Positions 19,177 through 27,605 of a stretch of DNA of 44,727 nt are shown here, piece after piece. This DNA is from Planctomycetota bacterium (GTDB lineage Bacteria; Planctomycetota; Phycisphaerae; UBA1845), in contig JACQXM010000046.1 of NCBI GenBank assembly GCA_016208685.1, positions 1-44,727 on the forward strand, given 5' to 3'. The number at the start of each line of letters is the position of its first letter. The first letter of the stretch is position 1. Under the pieces are notes generated by a model, which saw only the letters and a list, made by a program, of their open reading frames with translations, was not told the origin of the DNA and searched no databases. A program made the translations under genes and the position numbers.

Positions 19177-21198
19177 TTGAGCGACAATAACAAAAGCAGT
19201 GGTACAACCCTGGCGCGGAACCGCGGAGCGGAAACGGTGGCGGAAGTCGAAGACGTGCCGGTCGAGCGCGGTGGCCAGCCGGCGTCCCCGGTCAAGCGCA
19301 AGCCGCTGTGGAACAACGTCATCACGATCACCGGGCTGGTCGCGGCGCAGATTACGCTTGTGCTGTTGCTGACCTTCTGGCTGTTTACGCTGGCCAGCCC
19401 GACCAGCAACCCCTACGTCGACATCGTCGGGCACATGATCCTCCCCATGATCCTGATCGTGTCGCTGGCGATTACCCCTTTCGGGGTGCTGTTCAAGAGC
19501 TGGCGCTTGCGCCGCAAGGACCCATCACAGCGTCTCATGTTCCGCTTCCCGCGCATCGATCTGAACGACGCCGGGCAGCGGCGGATCGCCAAGTTCGTAC
19601 TGCTCGGCACCTTCGTGCTGCTTCCCGTGGTGGGGGTGAGCAGCTACCACGGCTACCACTACACGGACTCCGTGGACTTCTGTGCCAAGGCCTGTCATTC
19701 GGTGATGGAGCCGCAGGCCACCACCTACAACCACTCGGCGCACGCCCGCGTTCCCTGTGCTGAATGCCACATCGGGCCGGGCGCGAGCTGGTTCGTGCGC
19801 TCTAAGCTGTCCGGAACGCGGCAGGTTCTCGCCGTGTGGCAACAGACGTTCTCCCGGCCCATCCCACCCGCCATCCGGCACCTGCGTCCGGCGCGGGAAA
19901 CCTGCGAGCAATGTCACTGGCCGAAGAAGTTCTTCGGGGCGCAACTCCGCGAGATCACGTACTACAGCTCCGACGAGGCGAACACCCGGCACGATATCGG
20001 GCTGCTGCTGAAGACCGGCGGCGGCGACGACAGCGTCGGTCGGGCGGAAGGCATCCACATGCACATGGCGCTGGCGGGCAAGGTGGAGTACATCGCCACC
20101 GACGACCGGTTGCAGGTGATTCCCTGGGTGCGGATGGTGGACCGCGCAGGCGTGGAGGTGGTGTATCGCTCCGACGGGCGTCCCAGTTCCGACCCTCGTC
20201 CGGAGGGGGCGCTGCGGGTACTCGACTGCATGGACTGCCACAACCGGCCGGCCCACGAGTTCCGCACTCCGCAGGAGTCCGTTGACCTGTATCTTTCCGG
20301 CGGCCGCATCGACGCTACCCTGCCCTTCATCAAGCGGGTCGCGGTGGCGGCCTTAAGCGAGGCCTACGCCGACCTGGCGACGGCGGAGGCGAAGATCGGT
20401 GCCGCGCTGGTGGAATACTACCGCACCAACCATCCCGACCTGATGAAGTCGCGCATCGCCTCCATCCATCAGGCCGTGGACCAGGTGCGGAGTATTTACC
20501 GGCAGAACTTCTTCCCTGCCATGCGCGTGGATTGGCGGACCTACCCCGACAACATCGGGCACTTCGCTTCGCCGGGCTGCTTTCGCTGTCACGACGGTAA
20601 GCACGTCAGCCAACGCGGGGAGGCCATCAGCCACCGCTGCGAGGTGTGCCACGATTTTCTGACCTCCACGGGGGAGCCGGGCAGCGCGCGGGTGGTGCAG
20701 CGGGGCGGGTTCACGCATCCCTTCGAGCTGCTGGGCCCGCACGCCGCGGCGCGCTGCGATCAGTGCCACACAGGCGGCATCGGGCCGGCACGCACCTGCG
20801 TGGGCTGCCACACGGATCAGGCGGCGTTCCGCGCCGCGACCTCGCCCGCCTTTTCCGGCCTGGGCATCGCGCCCGACGCCATGGCCAAACAGGTGGACTG
20901 CGAGGCGTGCCACGACGCATCCCAGCCGGCCAGCGTGGCGGCCATCCAGCCGAAGTGCATGGAATGCCACGAAGACGAGGCGGAGAAATATGAGGGAATG
21001 CTCACTTCGTGGGCGTCGGAGATGGAAGGGATGCTGCGCTCCGCGGAGTCGACAGCGGACGAGGCGGGCAAACGCCTGCTGGAGGCGCTGCGCCGCGCCG
21101 GTCCGCTGCACAACGTCGAGGCGGCGCGGATCATCGCTCGCGCCGCGGCCGTCGGGGGAGCCTCGGCCCAGGCGCCGGTCGAACCGGCGCGCCCGTAA
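19177..21198 (+). CDS. Membrane-anchored decaheme cytochrome c, NapC/NirT-related
   Basis: A 673-residue protein with three N-terminal hydrophobic segments (about 48-72, 80-105, 138-156) and then a periplasmic part with ten heme-attachment sites. The first is CAKACH (CX3CH, C169-H174) followed by VMEP as in NapC/NirT quinol oxidases. The other nine are CXXCH, with their first Cys at 194, 243, 351, 468, 488, 527, 541, 575 and 594. It probably takes electrons from the quinone pool and passes them to periplasmic acceptors. The start is TTG at 19177 with a strong GAGGAG. No nitrite, nitrate or other reductase gene is adjacent, so the acceptor is open. The C-terminus (about 600-673) is a charged helical tail. 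Confidence 0.88.
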   Translation: MSDNNKSSGTTLARNRGAETVAEVEDVPVERGGQPASPVKRKPLWNNVITITGLVAAQITLVLLLTFWLFTLASPTSNPYVDIVGHMILPMILIVSLAITPFGVLFKSWRLRRKDPSQRLMFRFPRIDLNDAGQRRIAKFVLLGTFVLLPVVGVSSYHGYHYTDSVDFCAKACHSVMEPQATTYNHSAHARVPCAECHIGPGASWFVRSKLSGTRQVLAVWQQTFSRPIPPAIRHLRPARETCEQCHWPKKFFGAQLREITYYSSDEANTRHDIGLLLKTGGGDDSVGRAEGIHMHMALAGKVEYIATDDRLQVIPWVRMVDRAGVEVVYRSDGRPSSDPRPEGALRVLDCMDCHNRPAHEFRTPQESVDLYLSGGRIDATLPFIKRVAVAALSEAYADLATAEAKIGAALVEYYRTNHPDLMKSRIASIHQAVDQVRSIYRQNFFPAMRVDWRTYPDNIGHFASPGCFRCHDGKHVSQRGEAISHRCEVCHDFLTSTGEPGSARVVQRGGFTHPFELLGPHAAARCDQCHTGGIGPARTCVGCHTDQAAFRAATSPAFSGLGIAPDAMAKQVDCEACHDASQPASVAAIQPKCMECHEDEAEKYEGMLTSWASEMEGMLRSAESTADEAGKRLLEALRRAGPLHNVEAARIIARAAAVGGASAQAPVEPARP

Positions 21199-21234
21199 CG
21201 CGGCCGGGCCGCTGAGCGGGGGGCGGCGTGGGAC

Positions 21235-22962
21235 CTACTCCGACAACGGCGCCGGCGCGACGAACAGGCGGTACAGCGCCGCGGCGGATTCGACGGGAAC
21301 GGACACCTCGAGTTGAAGGTTCGCCGCATCGATCGTATGCGTCGCCAGAACGATGGGCGGCGCCGTAGGTGGCGCGCCCCGCGGCGCCGGGGAGGCGCCG
21401 GTGACCTCTGACAGAGAATGAACCTGCGCCGCGAGGCGATCGACGAAGACGAACGCCTCCAGGGACCGACGTTCCGCCACCTCCCTGGCGGCCCGGGCCA
21501 GGGGCGCTTGTGCGGCGAGCGGCGCGCGTCCGGCGGCCGCGAGTTCCGCGACCTCCTGGAACCGTGGAAGACCGCCCCCGAGCGTCAGGACCAGGTGGGT
21601 GCGGTCCGCCGTGCCCACGCGGACCACCAAACCCTCGTCACCGAACGCAGCACGCGCCGCCGCCTGGTTGACGCCGTCGAGGCGGGCGAGGTCGATACCG
21701 ACGTGATCCAGCGAATTCTCGCCGGCGCGCTCCACGCCGCGGCGCATCTCCAACAGTGCCCAGGCGCGGTTGCCGCGGCCCTCGGCCGCGATACCTCTTT
21801 GAAGCAGGCTGACGATGGATTCGATGTCATAGCGCAACGCTCCCGCGTCGCCGCGCGTCTGAAGAACCAGCGAGAAACCGATTGGTCCGTGGTCACCGTC
21901 CGTCGGCCAGGTAAGACTCAGGCTTGCGGCGGCAACCTGGCGGCACAGTGCTTCCAGCCGCTTGAGCAGTTCCTCGGTACGGGCTGGGTCGAGCCCGCCG
22001 GAGGCAGAGAGGGCAGCGAAAAGCACTTCCAGGGCGGTGCGCGCCGGGGCTCCCGAGGCGTCATTGCGCAGTCCCGCGGCCGCCGAGACCGGCTCGTCGG
22101 GTAGACCCACAAGCAACGGTTCGTCGGTGTCGGGGGCTTGCCGCGCGTGCGAGGCGGGGTCGACCTGGTGCAGCAAGCGCAAGCGGAGCGCGCCGTCTTC
22201 CACTCGCGCCGTCCAAGTTGCCATATGTATGTCACTTCGAGGTAAGGGCGGCAGGCCGAACAGGCACGGGAGCCAGACGTCGAGGCCCGTTGCGCCGGGC
22301 GTGCGGCGCAGGGCGCGGGGGTTGAGACGGACCCCGGCGTGCGCGCGCTCCAGGCTTCCGACAAGTGCGGCGGAAGGGGGCTCTCCCGCGCCTCCGCGCG
22401 GCTCCAGCAGGATGCGCATTGCTGCCGGGTTGGAGGCGATCAGGGCAAGGCGTCCCCTGGTGCTGACGTACGAATCCCGCCCGCGAATGGTCACACTCTG
22501 CAGCCCCGCCTCCGCCGGGCGGGGGTTGAGGAACATCACCAGCGCTGTGGGATCGCCCGTGGGCAACAGAAGTGCCATCGACGGTGCCGCGGCACGGGCC
22601 GGATCGGCCGGCAGCACGACCAGTGCCGCAGGAGCATGTTCCTCCAACCCTGCGACGATTTCGGACCAGGTCTTAAACCAGGTCCACGGGGCAAGCTGCC
22701 ACGCCGGGTTCACGCCCCCCAGGAGCGGCCCGACTTCACCGTCGAGCGCCGCGGGGTCCGGGATGATGACCGAAAGCAGCGCCTGGTCCGGAATCGCCGC
22801 CAGCAGGTTCTGGAGGTTCTCGGCGCGCGGGGCGGGCTCGCCGGCGGCAGGGCGGACCGCGGGTTGGCTGGCGGTTGCGGGTGCGGGAGGCGTGGGAGCG
22901 TGGCTCTCGGACGTCGGGCGGGCCAGCGCCACCACGCAGGTCAGTAACAGCGGGAGAAACAT
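21235..22962 (-). CDS. Large exported hypothetical protein
   Basis: About 575 residues with an N-terminal signal peptide (MFLPLLLTCVVALA), a Pro/Ala-rich linker, and then a long soluble region with many Leu/Ala/Val strands and no motif I recognise. Repeated short phrases such as ALLSVIIPDPAAL, AALVVLPADP and MALLLPTGDP suggest a repeated beta-alpha module. I recall similarly patterned planctomycete secreted proteins of unknown function. The start at 22962 (ATG) gives the cleanest signal peptide; a TTG at 22998 is the alternative. It is convergent with the decaheme cytochrome, with only 36 bp between the stops. Confidence 0.65.
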   Translation of the reverse strand: MFLPLLLTCVVALARPTSESHAPTPPAPATASQPAVRPAAGEPAPRAENLQNLLAAIPDQALLSVIIPDPAALDGEVGPLLGGVNPAWQLAPWTWFKTWSEIVAGLEEHAPAALVVLPADPARAAAPSMALLLPTGDPTALVMFLNPRPAEAGLQSVTIRGRDSYVSTRGRLALIASNPAAMRILLEPRGGAGEPPSAALVGSLERAHAGVRLNPRALRRTPGATGLDVWLPCLFGLPPLPRSDIHMATWTARVEDGALRLRLLHQVDPASHARQAPDTDEPLLVGLPDEPVSAAAGLRNDASGAPARTALEVLFAALSASGGLDPARTEELLKRLEALCRQVAAASLSLTWPTDGDHGPIGFSLVLQTRGDAGALRYDIESIVSLLQRGIAAEGRGNRAWALLEMRRGVERAGENSLDHVGIDLARLDGVNQAAARAAFGDEGLVVRVGTADRTHLVLTLGGGLPRFQEVAELAAAGRAPLAAQAPLARAAREVAERRSLEAFVFVDRLAAQVHSLSEVTGASPAPRGAPPTAPPIVLATHTIDAANLQLEVSVPVESAAALYRLFVAPAPLSE

Positions 22963-23098
22963 GCGCCGGAGGCTATGAGCAACAGGCGGTGGGGTCAACG
23001 AGCAGGACTGAGCGCCGAGGCAACGGCGGCCCCACGGACCACCTCACGCCGGGAAATGCCGATGGTCGCGGCAGGCGCCGGTCGGCAGGGAAGCGGGC

Positions 23099-23308
23099 CT
23101 ATGCCTTCTTGCCGCAGCACAGTTTGTATTTCTTGCCGCTGCCGCAAGGGCAGGGGTCGTTGCGCTGCGGCTTGTGGTCCGCTTGGATGGGCTCAACCGG
23201 CGGCGGCAGAGGTTCTTCGTCCTCCCCGGGAAGCTGTTTGCGATACTCGCGCTCCCGCTCCTCGCGGGCGTGGAACTTCTGCTGGTCCGTGTCCTTCCGT
23301 TTGCTCAT
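23099..23308 (-). CDS. Small SEC-C motif protein
   Basis: A 69-residue soluble protein. The C-terminus carries a textbook SEC-C zinc-binding motif, [18 protein letters not shown], ending the chain as in SecA and many small stand-alone proteins. The middle is charged and Pro/Glu-rich. SEC-C motifs bind zinc and in SecA contact SecB and the ribosome; the role of stand-alone versions is not established. The start is taken at 23308 (MSKRKDTD) because GGGAG lies at the right distance. A further ATG in frame upstream (23344) lacks such a site. Confidence 0.8.
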   Translation of the reverse strand: MSKRKDTDQQKFHAREEREREYRKQLPGEDEEPLPPPVEPIQADHKPQRNDPCPCGSGKKYKLCCGKKA

Positions 23309-23526
23309 CGGTGCCACTCCCAATCGCGCGGACATCTCGCCCAAGGTGACGTATATCTGTCAGCGTCGGCGTGCCGGCGCGTTGCCGGCCGCACGTACGT
23401 CGCGGCTCATCTTACGCGCCGACGGGCGGCGCACCAACGTCCCCCCGCGCGGCATAGGCGGCGGGCCGAGGTTCGCGCCCGGCGCCGGCACAGGCCCGCC
23501 CGCCCCGTGCGGCGGCGGAGCGACGC

Positions 23527-23561
23527 AAAAAAAGAAGGCCCGGTGGGGTGGACCGGGCCTT
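23527..23561 (-). terminator. Intrinsic terminator of the candidate small RNA
   Basis: A perfect 10-bp stem (23535-23544 pairing with 23552-23561) with a 7-nt loop is followed on the minus strand by C and seven U residues. On the plus strand the A-run precedes the stem, so it can only terminate minus-strand transcription. No protein gene ends just upstream on that strand. Confidence 0.8.
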
Positions 23562-23740
23562 GGGGGAAACCGACCCATGGGGGGACGGGTCGGTAAGTGG
23601 ACTTATTGGACTAACCTAAACTCTCCCACATGTTGGGCCGCTCCGCAAGTGGAAACTTGCGAAAAAATGCGTCCGGCCTTTTCTGCGCGTCGTATTAGCG
23701 GGCGGCGAATCTGGCCGAACGAGCCTCCCCGGCGTAGGAT
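23527..23740 (-). ncRNA. Candidate structured small RNA with its own promoter and terminator
   Basis: The 484-nt gap between the SEC-C gene and the gene at 23793 has no convincing reading frame but contains a complete minus-strand transcription unit. It has a sigma-70-type promoter at 23775-23747, a predicted start near 23740 and an intrinsic terminator at 23561-23527. The ~214-nt RNA would fold into at least three hairpins. The first pairs 23636-23640 with 2374-78 of the same hundred (23674-23678), enclosing a perfect 7-bp stem with a 4-nt loop (23644-23661). The second pairs CCGACCC at 23570-23576 with GGGTCGG at 23587-23593. The third is the terminator. I see no match to tmRNA, RNase P, SRP or 6S RNA signatures. 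The biological role is unknown. Confidence 0.55.
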
Positions 23741-23746
23741 ACATAC

Positions 23747-23775
23747 ATCATAGCCCACACTTACGGCCCAGGCAA
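23747..23775 (-). promoter_or_regulatory. Sigma-70-like promoter of the candidate small RNA
   Basis: On the minus strand TTGCCT (23775-23770) and TATGAT (23752-23747) are separated by exactly 17 nt. They match the consensus at 4 of 6 and 5 of 6 positions. The start would be near 23740. The element lies just upstream of the plus-strand gene at 23793, so transcription is divergent. Confidence 0.55.
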
Positions 23776-23792
23776 GGTGGAGGATCGATAAA

Positions 23793-24107
23793 ATGCTTCA
23801 TTGCAAGGATTGCGAGTTCTTCCACCGTCGAGGCGACGGATCCCCCGAGCTTGCCTGCGATCCCTTCGCGACGATCAAGGAGCCGGAGTGCCTTGCAAAG
23901 TGGCAGCTTATTCAGCTAAGTGTTATTGCTCAATCCCACCAGGCGACGCTCGACATGTACCGACGTTTCGCTCCGCTTCAGGAGAAGATGTTCCGTCACA
24001 TGGAGCGCGAGATCGACGACGCCGACGAGGCGGATAGCTGGAAGGCCGGATACGAAGGGGAGGGGGAGGAAGATGGCGACGACGACGAGCCGCCGTTTCA
24101 GCGGTAG
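23793..24107 (+). CDS. Small hypothetical protein with N-terminal cysteine cluster
   Basis: A 104-residue soluble protein with a strong ribosome binding site (GGTGGAGG) before its ATG. The N-terminus has CKDCEFF (C4, C7) and two further cysteines at about 22 and 33 (LACDPF, EPECLAKW), a possible zinc site. A helical middle contains many Gln and His residues, and the C-terminus is very acidic (EGEGEEDGDDDEPP). No known domain is recognised, and I believe similar proteins occur in other planctomycetes. It diverges from the candidate small RNA. Confidence 0.72.
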   Translation: MLHCKDCEFFHRRGDGSPELACDPFATIKEPECLAKWQLIQLSVIAQSHQATLDMYRRFAPLQEKMFRHMEREIDDADEADSWKAGYEGEGEEDGDDDEPPFQR

Positions 24108-24241
24108 TCGGGCGGGGGCGAAACGGCGGGCCGCGACCCGGTCGAATCCCGGGGCGACGTTCGATGCCGTTCGGATGGAATCACCGGCCCGGGAGCTGCG
24201 AATCGCGCATCGTGGGGCGGCGCGATCTGTGACGCTCACGC

Positions 24242-25669
24242 CTAGAAGTTCGCGAAGCGCACGCTGCGCAGGCAGCGGTGGAAGCGCAGCATCCAGGTGA
24301 GAATCAGCGCCGCGTTGACGAACAGGACGGCGATGGGTTCCGTCGGCCCGCCCAGCAGCGTGTTCCAGAACTGCCGGCCCAGGAGGCTCGTCAGCCAATC
24401 GCCGAAGAGCCAGTAGCTGGTCAGCAGCAGCCCGTTTGCCAGGCAGAAGACCCAGAGAAACGCCGATTCGTACGTGAGCACCAAGCCGGCGACGGCGGAC
24501 CCCGCCAGACCCTGGCGCGCGAACCACGCGGTGGTTACGGCGGCGGCGACGAACCGATGCGTCGCCCATCCCATGAGCGGCGCGGCGAAGAGGCTTATGC
24601 TGACGGCCGTTACCAGGTGGGACGACGATTTCTGGTGACCCAGCAGCATGGTGACCAGCCACGTCGCGGCACCCATCCCGACGGCGACCAGATGCCACCG
24701 CGCGAAGGCGGCCGAAGCCCGCAGGGGGCGGCGCGTTTGAAGACTCTGGTAGAACCTTTCACCGCGAACGAGGATCTGCACGGAATCCGAGAGCCAACGA
24801 GCGATGCCATCACCGCGTTCCCATCCGCGGCGCGGGCGGCGCGCCTCGAGATTCAGAGACGCCTCGAGGCTCAGCCCGCACTCCGGGCAGCGCCCGTGGT
24901 CGGGGCGATGCGTAAGGTCGTAGCCGCAGCCCTCGCAGCGCGGCCCGGGCGCTGTCCTCGCCTCAGCATCACCGGCCGCGCGCGCCGCGCACGTCAACCA
25001 GAAAAGCAGGAGGCTCCAGCCGGCAAAGAAGCAGACGATCGCCAGGGCGGTGGGGTCGATGATCTCGTTGCGCCAGGGAGGTGTTGCAACGAGCGCTAGG
25101 CGCTGCCAATCCCAGTGAAAGGCACTGACGATGGCGGCGCCCACCGTGGCCAACAGCACCGTCAGCAAGCCAATACCGGCGACGACGGAGTGGAATGCTC
25201 GCGCGAAGGAGCCGCGCAGCGCACCGCCGACATGCACGATGGGAAGCTGCAGCCATGCGGCAATGGTCGCACACGCCGCGAGCACCGCGGGCGCCAGCAC
25301 CACGAATGCTACGCCCAGTGCGCCGTTTGCTGCCCACCAATGAGTCCAGGCTTCCGCGAGGGACCGCTCCAACAGTTCGGGTTTCTGCCAACTCGCCATG
25401 GACACAGCGGTGCCGACGTCCACCCTGGTCCATGTGGCGACGGACAGTGTGTTGTGCCAGACGCCAAGGCCGTTGGCCACGGCCCCGAAGAACATGGACC
25501 AGAGGATGAAGGTGAACCAGAAGACCGCAGGCGACGCCCGGATCATGCGCTGCGTGGCGCGGGCAGGACGAGGCAGGTTCAGCCACGGGTTCAGCAGGAT
25601 CGCCAGAGCGGCGGACCGTGCCGGGGGTTCGGTCGCGGTTCGGGGCGGCTCGCCCGGGGCATTGCTCAT
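24242..25669 (-). CDS. Polytopic membrane protein with embedded zinc ribbon
   Basis: A 475-residue membrane protein. Hydrophobic segments lie at about 48-70, 117-140, 163-183 and 208-228. A cytosolic loop then carries a zinc ribbon with C245-x2-C248-G-Y-D-L and C261-P-E-C264, followed by about four more hydrophobic segments (about 320-450). The CxxCGYDL...CPECG ribbon is a hallmark of many planctomycete membrane proteins of unknown function. The overall layout resembles Yip1-like membrane proteins, but I cannot support a family name. It is transcribed divergently from the cystine-knot peptide cassette across a 171-bp gap. Confidence 0.7.
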   Translation of the reverse strand: MSNAPGEPPRTATEPPARSAALAILLNPWLNLPRPARATQRMIRASPAVFWFTFILWSMFFGAVANGLGVWHNTLSVATWTRVDVGTAVSMASWQKPELLERSLAEAWTHWWAANGALGVAFVVLAPAVLAACATIAAWLQLPIVHVGGALRGSFARAFHSVVAGIGLLTVLLATVGAAIVSAFHWDWQRLALVATPPWRNEIIDPTALAIVCFFAGWSLLLFWLTCAARAAGDAEARTAPGPRCEGCGYDLTHRPDHGRCPECGLSLEASLNLEARRPRRGWERGDGIARWLSDSVQILVRGERFYQSLQTRRPLRASAAFARWHLVAVGMGAATWLVTMLLGHQKSSSHLVTAVSISLFAAPLMGWATHRFVAAAVTTAWFARQGLAGSAVAGLVLTYESAFLWVFCLANGLLLTSYWLFGDWLTSLLGRQFWNTLLGGPTEPIAVLFVNAALILTWMLRFHRCLRSVRFANF

Positions 25670-25791
25670 GTTCGGATTCTACGGCGGAGCGCCTCCGAGG
25701 CTAAAGACTCTAAGGCTCGCGGGTGGTGATGCGACGCTGCGACCCGCGACGCAGCCACAGAAAAAAACCTCGTACCTGCGCATTCGAGCTT

Positions 25792-25816
25792 TATCGGGCT
25801 TTCCCATCGTCCGATA
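25792..25816. promoter_or_regulatory. Inverted repeat upstream of the peptide cassette
   Basis: TATCGG at 25792-25797 and CCGATA at 25811-25816 form 6-bp arms around a 13-nt spacer, ending 24 nt before the start of the peptide gene. It could be an operator or a weak hairpin in the leader. No clear -10/-35 pair was found in 25670-25840. Confidence 0.25.
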
Positions 25817-25840
25817 GAACCGCGTGGTAGGTGCACGGAA

Positions 25841-26134
25841 TTGCCGAACGCCCAGGAATCGTATTTGCCGATGCCCTGCACGAGCGGAAACCCCGATGAG
25901 CCAGCCGCTTCGGCAACGAAGGTAGGCAATGCCGGCACGCGAACGCGGCGCGAAGTCGTTCGCCAGGGCGTCAAGCTGGTGTTCGTCGCTCCGGTGGTTT
26001 CGAGTTTCTTCGCGCGCGATGCGGTGGCCGCGGGAAGCAACCATAGCTGCTACCCGGCCGGGAACGTGTGTGGAGGTGCGACGCTGGAGCCGTGCTGCGA
26101 CGGACTGACGTGCATCGCCGGCCGGTGCCTGTGA
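25841..26134 (+). CDS. Exported cystine-knot-like small peptide precursor
   Basis: A 97-residue precursor in two parts. Residues 35-63 form a twin-arginine-type leader (TRREVVRQG, a hydrophobic core VKLVFVAPVVSSFF, then an A-V-A cleavage-like site). The last 28 residues carry six cysteines spaced C70-x6-C77-x7-C85-C86-x4-C91-x4-C96, one residue before the end. This is the classic inhibitor-cystine-knot (knottin) spacing of spider and plant mini-proteins. F-V-A-P-V-V at 48-53 resembles the YxxPxL recognition motif of lasso-peptide leaders bound by PqqD-like proteins. The start is TTG at 25841 (AGGT upstream) or ATG at 25871; C13 is in the region they disagree on. It heads a five-gene run with a disulfide-forming enzyme and a PqqD-like protein, so it is probably that system's substrate. 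Confidence 0.72.
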   Translation: MPNAQESYLPMPCTSGNPDEPAASATKVGNAGTRTRREVVRQGVKLVFVAPVVSSFFARDAVAAGSNHSCYPAGNVCGGATLEPCCDGLTCIAGRCL

Positions 26135-26212
26135 CGATGAGCGACTCGCCTGTGCCGAGTCTCCGGCGCCGGCGGTCGGCACCGCCACCGAGATACGGAC
26201 GACGTTGACCTC

Positions 26213-27604
26213 ATGGAAGAGTCTCGACAATCCCCTAATCCGGGCTCGGGCGTGTATGTCGCGCCGGCGTGCGCTGTCGGCCAACGGAGGCACGCTTCGT
26301 TCCCTGGGCCGCGTCTGACGATGGCCGGCACCATCCTCCTGGCGCTGGCGGGTGCCGCGGTGTCCGGAGTGCTCGTGGCCAACCACGACGGTGGCTGGCG
26401 GACGGCGAACTACTCCGGAGGCTGGTCGGCACAGCTCTGCGGCGGCTGGACGACGCCGGCCGGCGCCTGCGATGCGGCGGTTTCCAGTCGCTGGGGCTCC
26501 TTCGATCACCCGTTCGGTGATCGCACAGTTGTGATCCCGACTTCACTGATAGGGGCGGCGTATTTCATCTCTCTCGCCCTGTGGCTGGGGATTGCCGGAC
26601 TCCCGACGGCCGGGCAGCGGTGGGCCTGGCGGCTTTTGTTACTGTTGCTCGCCGCCGGAATGCTGGTGTCGATCCTGCTGACCCTGGAGATGGCGTACCG
26701 GTTGGCGGTCTGGTGCCGGCTTTGCGTTGCCGTACATGTCGTCAACACGCTGATCGTGGCCCTGGTCTTCGCGCGGTGGCGCTGCGCCCGCCGGGAGGCG
26801 CCCGCCCTACGGCCGGCCGGACCGGTCGCATTGGCGGAGATCGAGCTGCTCGGGGAGCGCCTGCGGCGACGGCTTTCGTTTACCGCCGCGTGGGTGATCC
26901 TGGGGGCGGTCGGGTCTGCGTGGTTGTACTTCGATGCGCTGACGTATGCCCGTCAGCAGTGGCGACGCCATGCCGCCCTGAAGGGCGTTCTGGACCGGCT
27001 CCAGTCCGACCCGCAGCGGATGATGCGGGAGTTCGAGGCGCAGCCGGCGATCGACGGGCTTGCAGCGGCGGCACCCACCGAGCCGGCGAACATCGACATC
27101 TTTACGGACCTCGACAGCGGCGCCGGCGCCTGCTTCGCCCGGCGGTGGAACGATTGGTTCGGCGTGGCGCTGGCGGCGGACGCGCGAGTCCGCCTGCGGC
27201 ATTACAACGGCGGCACAGTGCCCGCGGGCACCGCGGCGCCGGCGAGTCTTGCGGCCGAGGCAGCGCGCGTGGAAGGCGGAGCTAAGGCGTTCGCGTGCAT
27301 GCATAACATCCTGCTGCGCACCCGCCGCGAGGGCATCCACCGGAACTTCGCCGCGCTGGCGGAGGAGTGCGGTCTACCGGCGGACCGGTTCCTGGAATCC
27401 ATGAGCCAAGCCGCAGTGCGACGGGCCGTCGGCGAGGATCAGGCTCTTGCCGGCCGGTTGGGCGTGACGCGCACTCCGGCGGCGTTTGTCTACGGCCGAG
27501 CGGTGCCGGACTTCTGCCTGACCAGCCGGACGTTCTGGGAGACCGTGGTGCAGCCTTCGCGAACTGAGCCGCCGAGTGCCGCCACGGTGGCATCGGTGAA
27601 ATGA
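26213..27604 (+). CDS. VKOR domain fused to a thioredoxin-like domain lacking one active-site Cys
   Basis: A 463-residue membrane protein. Residues 36-190 form a vitamin K epoxide reductase domain with about four helices, the loop cysteine pair C76/C86 (GACDAAVSSRWG) and the membrane CXXC C168-R-L-C171. Residues 220-445 begin with a helix and continue as a DsbA/thioredoxin-like domain (IDIFTDLDSG, cis-proline in TRTPAAFVYG, P422). VKOR-Trx fusions make disulfides by passing electrons from exported proteins to quinone. Here the thioredoxin CXXC reads A304-G-A-C307, so the usual N-terminal nucleophilic Cys is missing. It starts 78 bp after the cystine-knot peptide gene, and its stop lies 1 bp before the next start. 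Confidence 0.82.
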   Translation: MEESRQSPNPGSGVYVAPACAVGQRRHASFPGPRLTMAGTILLALAGAAVSGVLVANHDGGWRTANYSGGWSAQLCGGWTTPAGACDAAVSSRWGSFDHPFGDRTVVIPTSLIGAAYFISLALWLGIAGLPTAGQRWAWRLLLLLLAAGMLVSILLTLEMAYRLAVWCRLCVAVHVVNTLIVALVFARWRCARREAPALRPAGPVALAEIELLGERLRRRLSFTAAWVILGAVGSAWLYFDALTYARQQWRRHAALKGVLDRLQSDPQRMMREFEAQPAIDGLAAAAPTEPANIDIFTDLDSGAGACFARRWNDWFGVALAADARVRLRHYNGGTVPAGTAAPASLAAEAARVEGGAKAFACMHNILLRTRREGIHRNFAALAEECGLPADRFLESMSQAAVRRAVGEDQALAGRLGVTRTPAAFVYGRAVPDFCLTSRTFWETVVQPSRTEPPSAATVASVK

Positions 27605-27605
27605 C

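Noticed and set aside
23535..23561. Terminator for plus-strand transcription
   Set aside because: The A-run precedes the stem on the plus strand and there is no U-tract after it; the hairpin fits only minus-strand termination.
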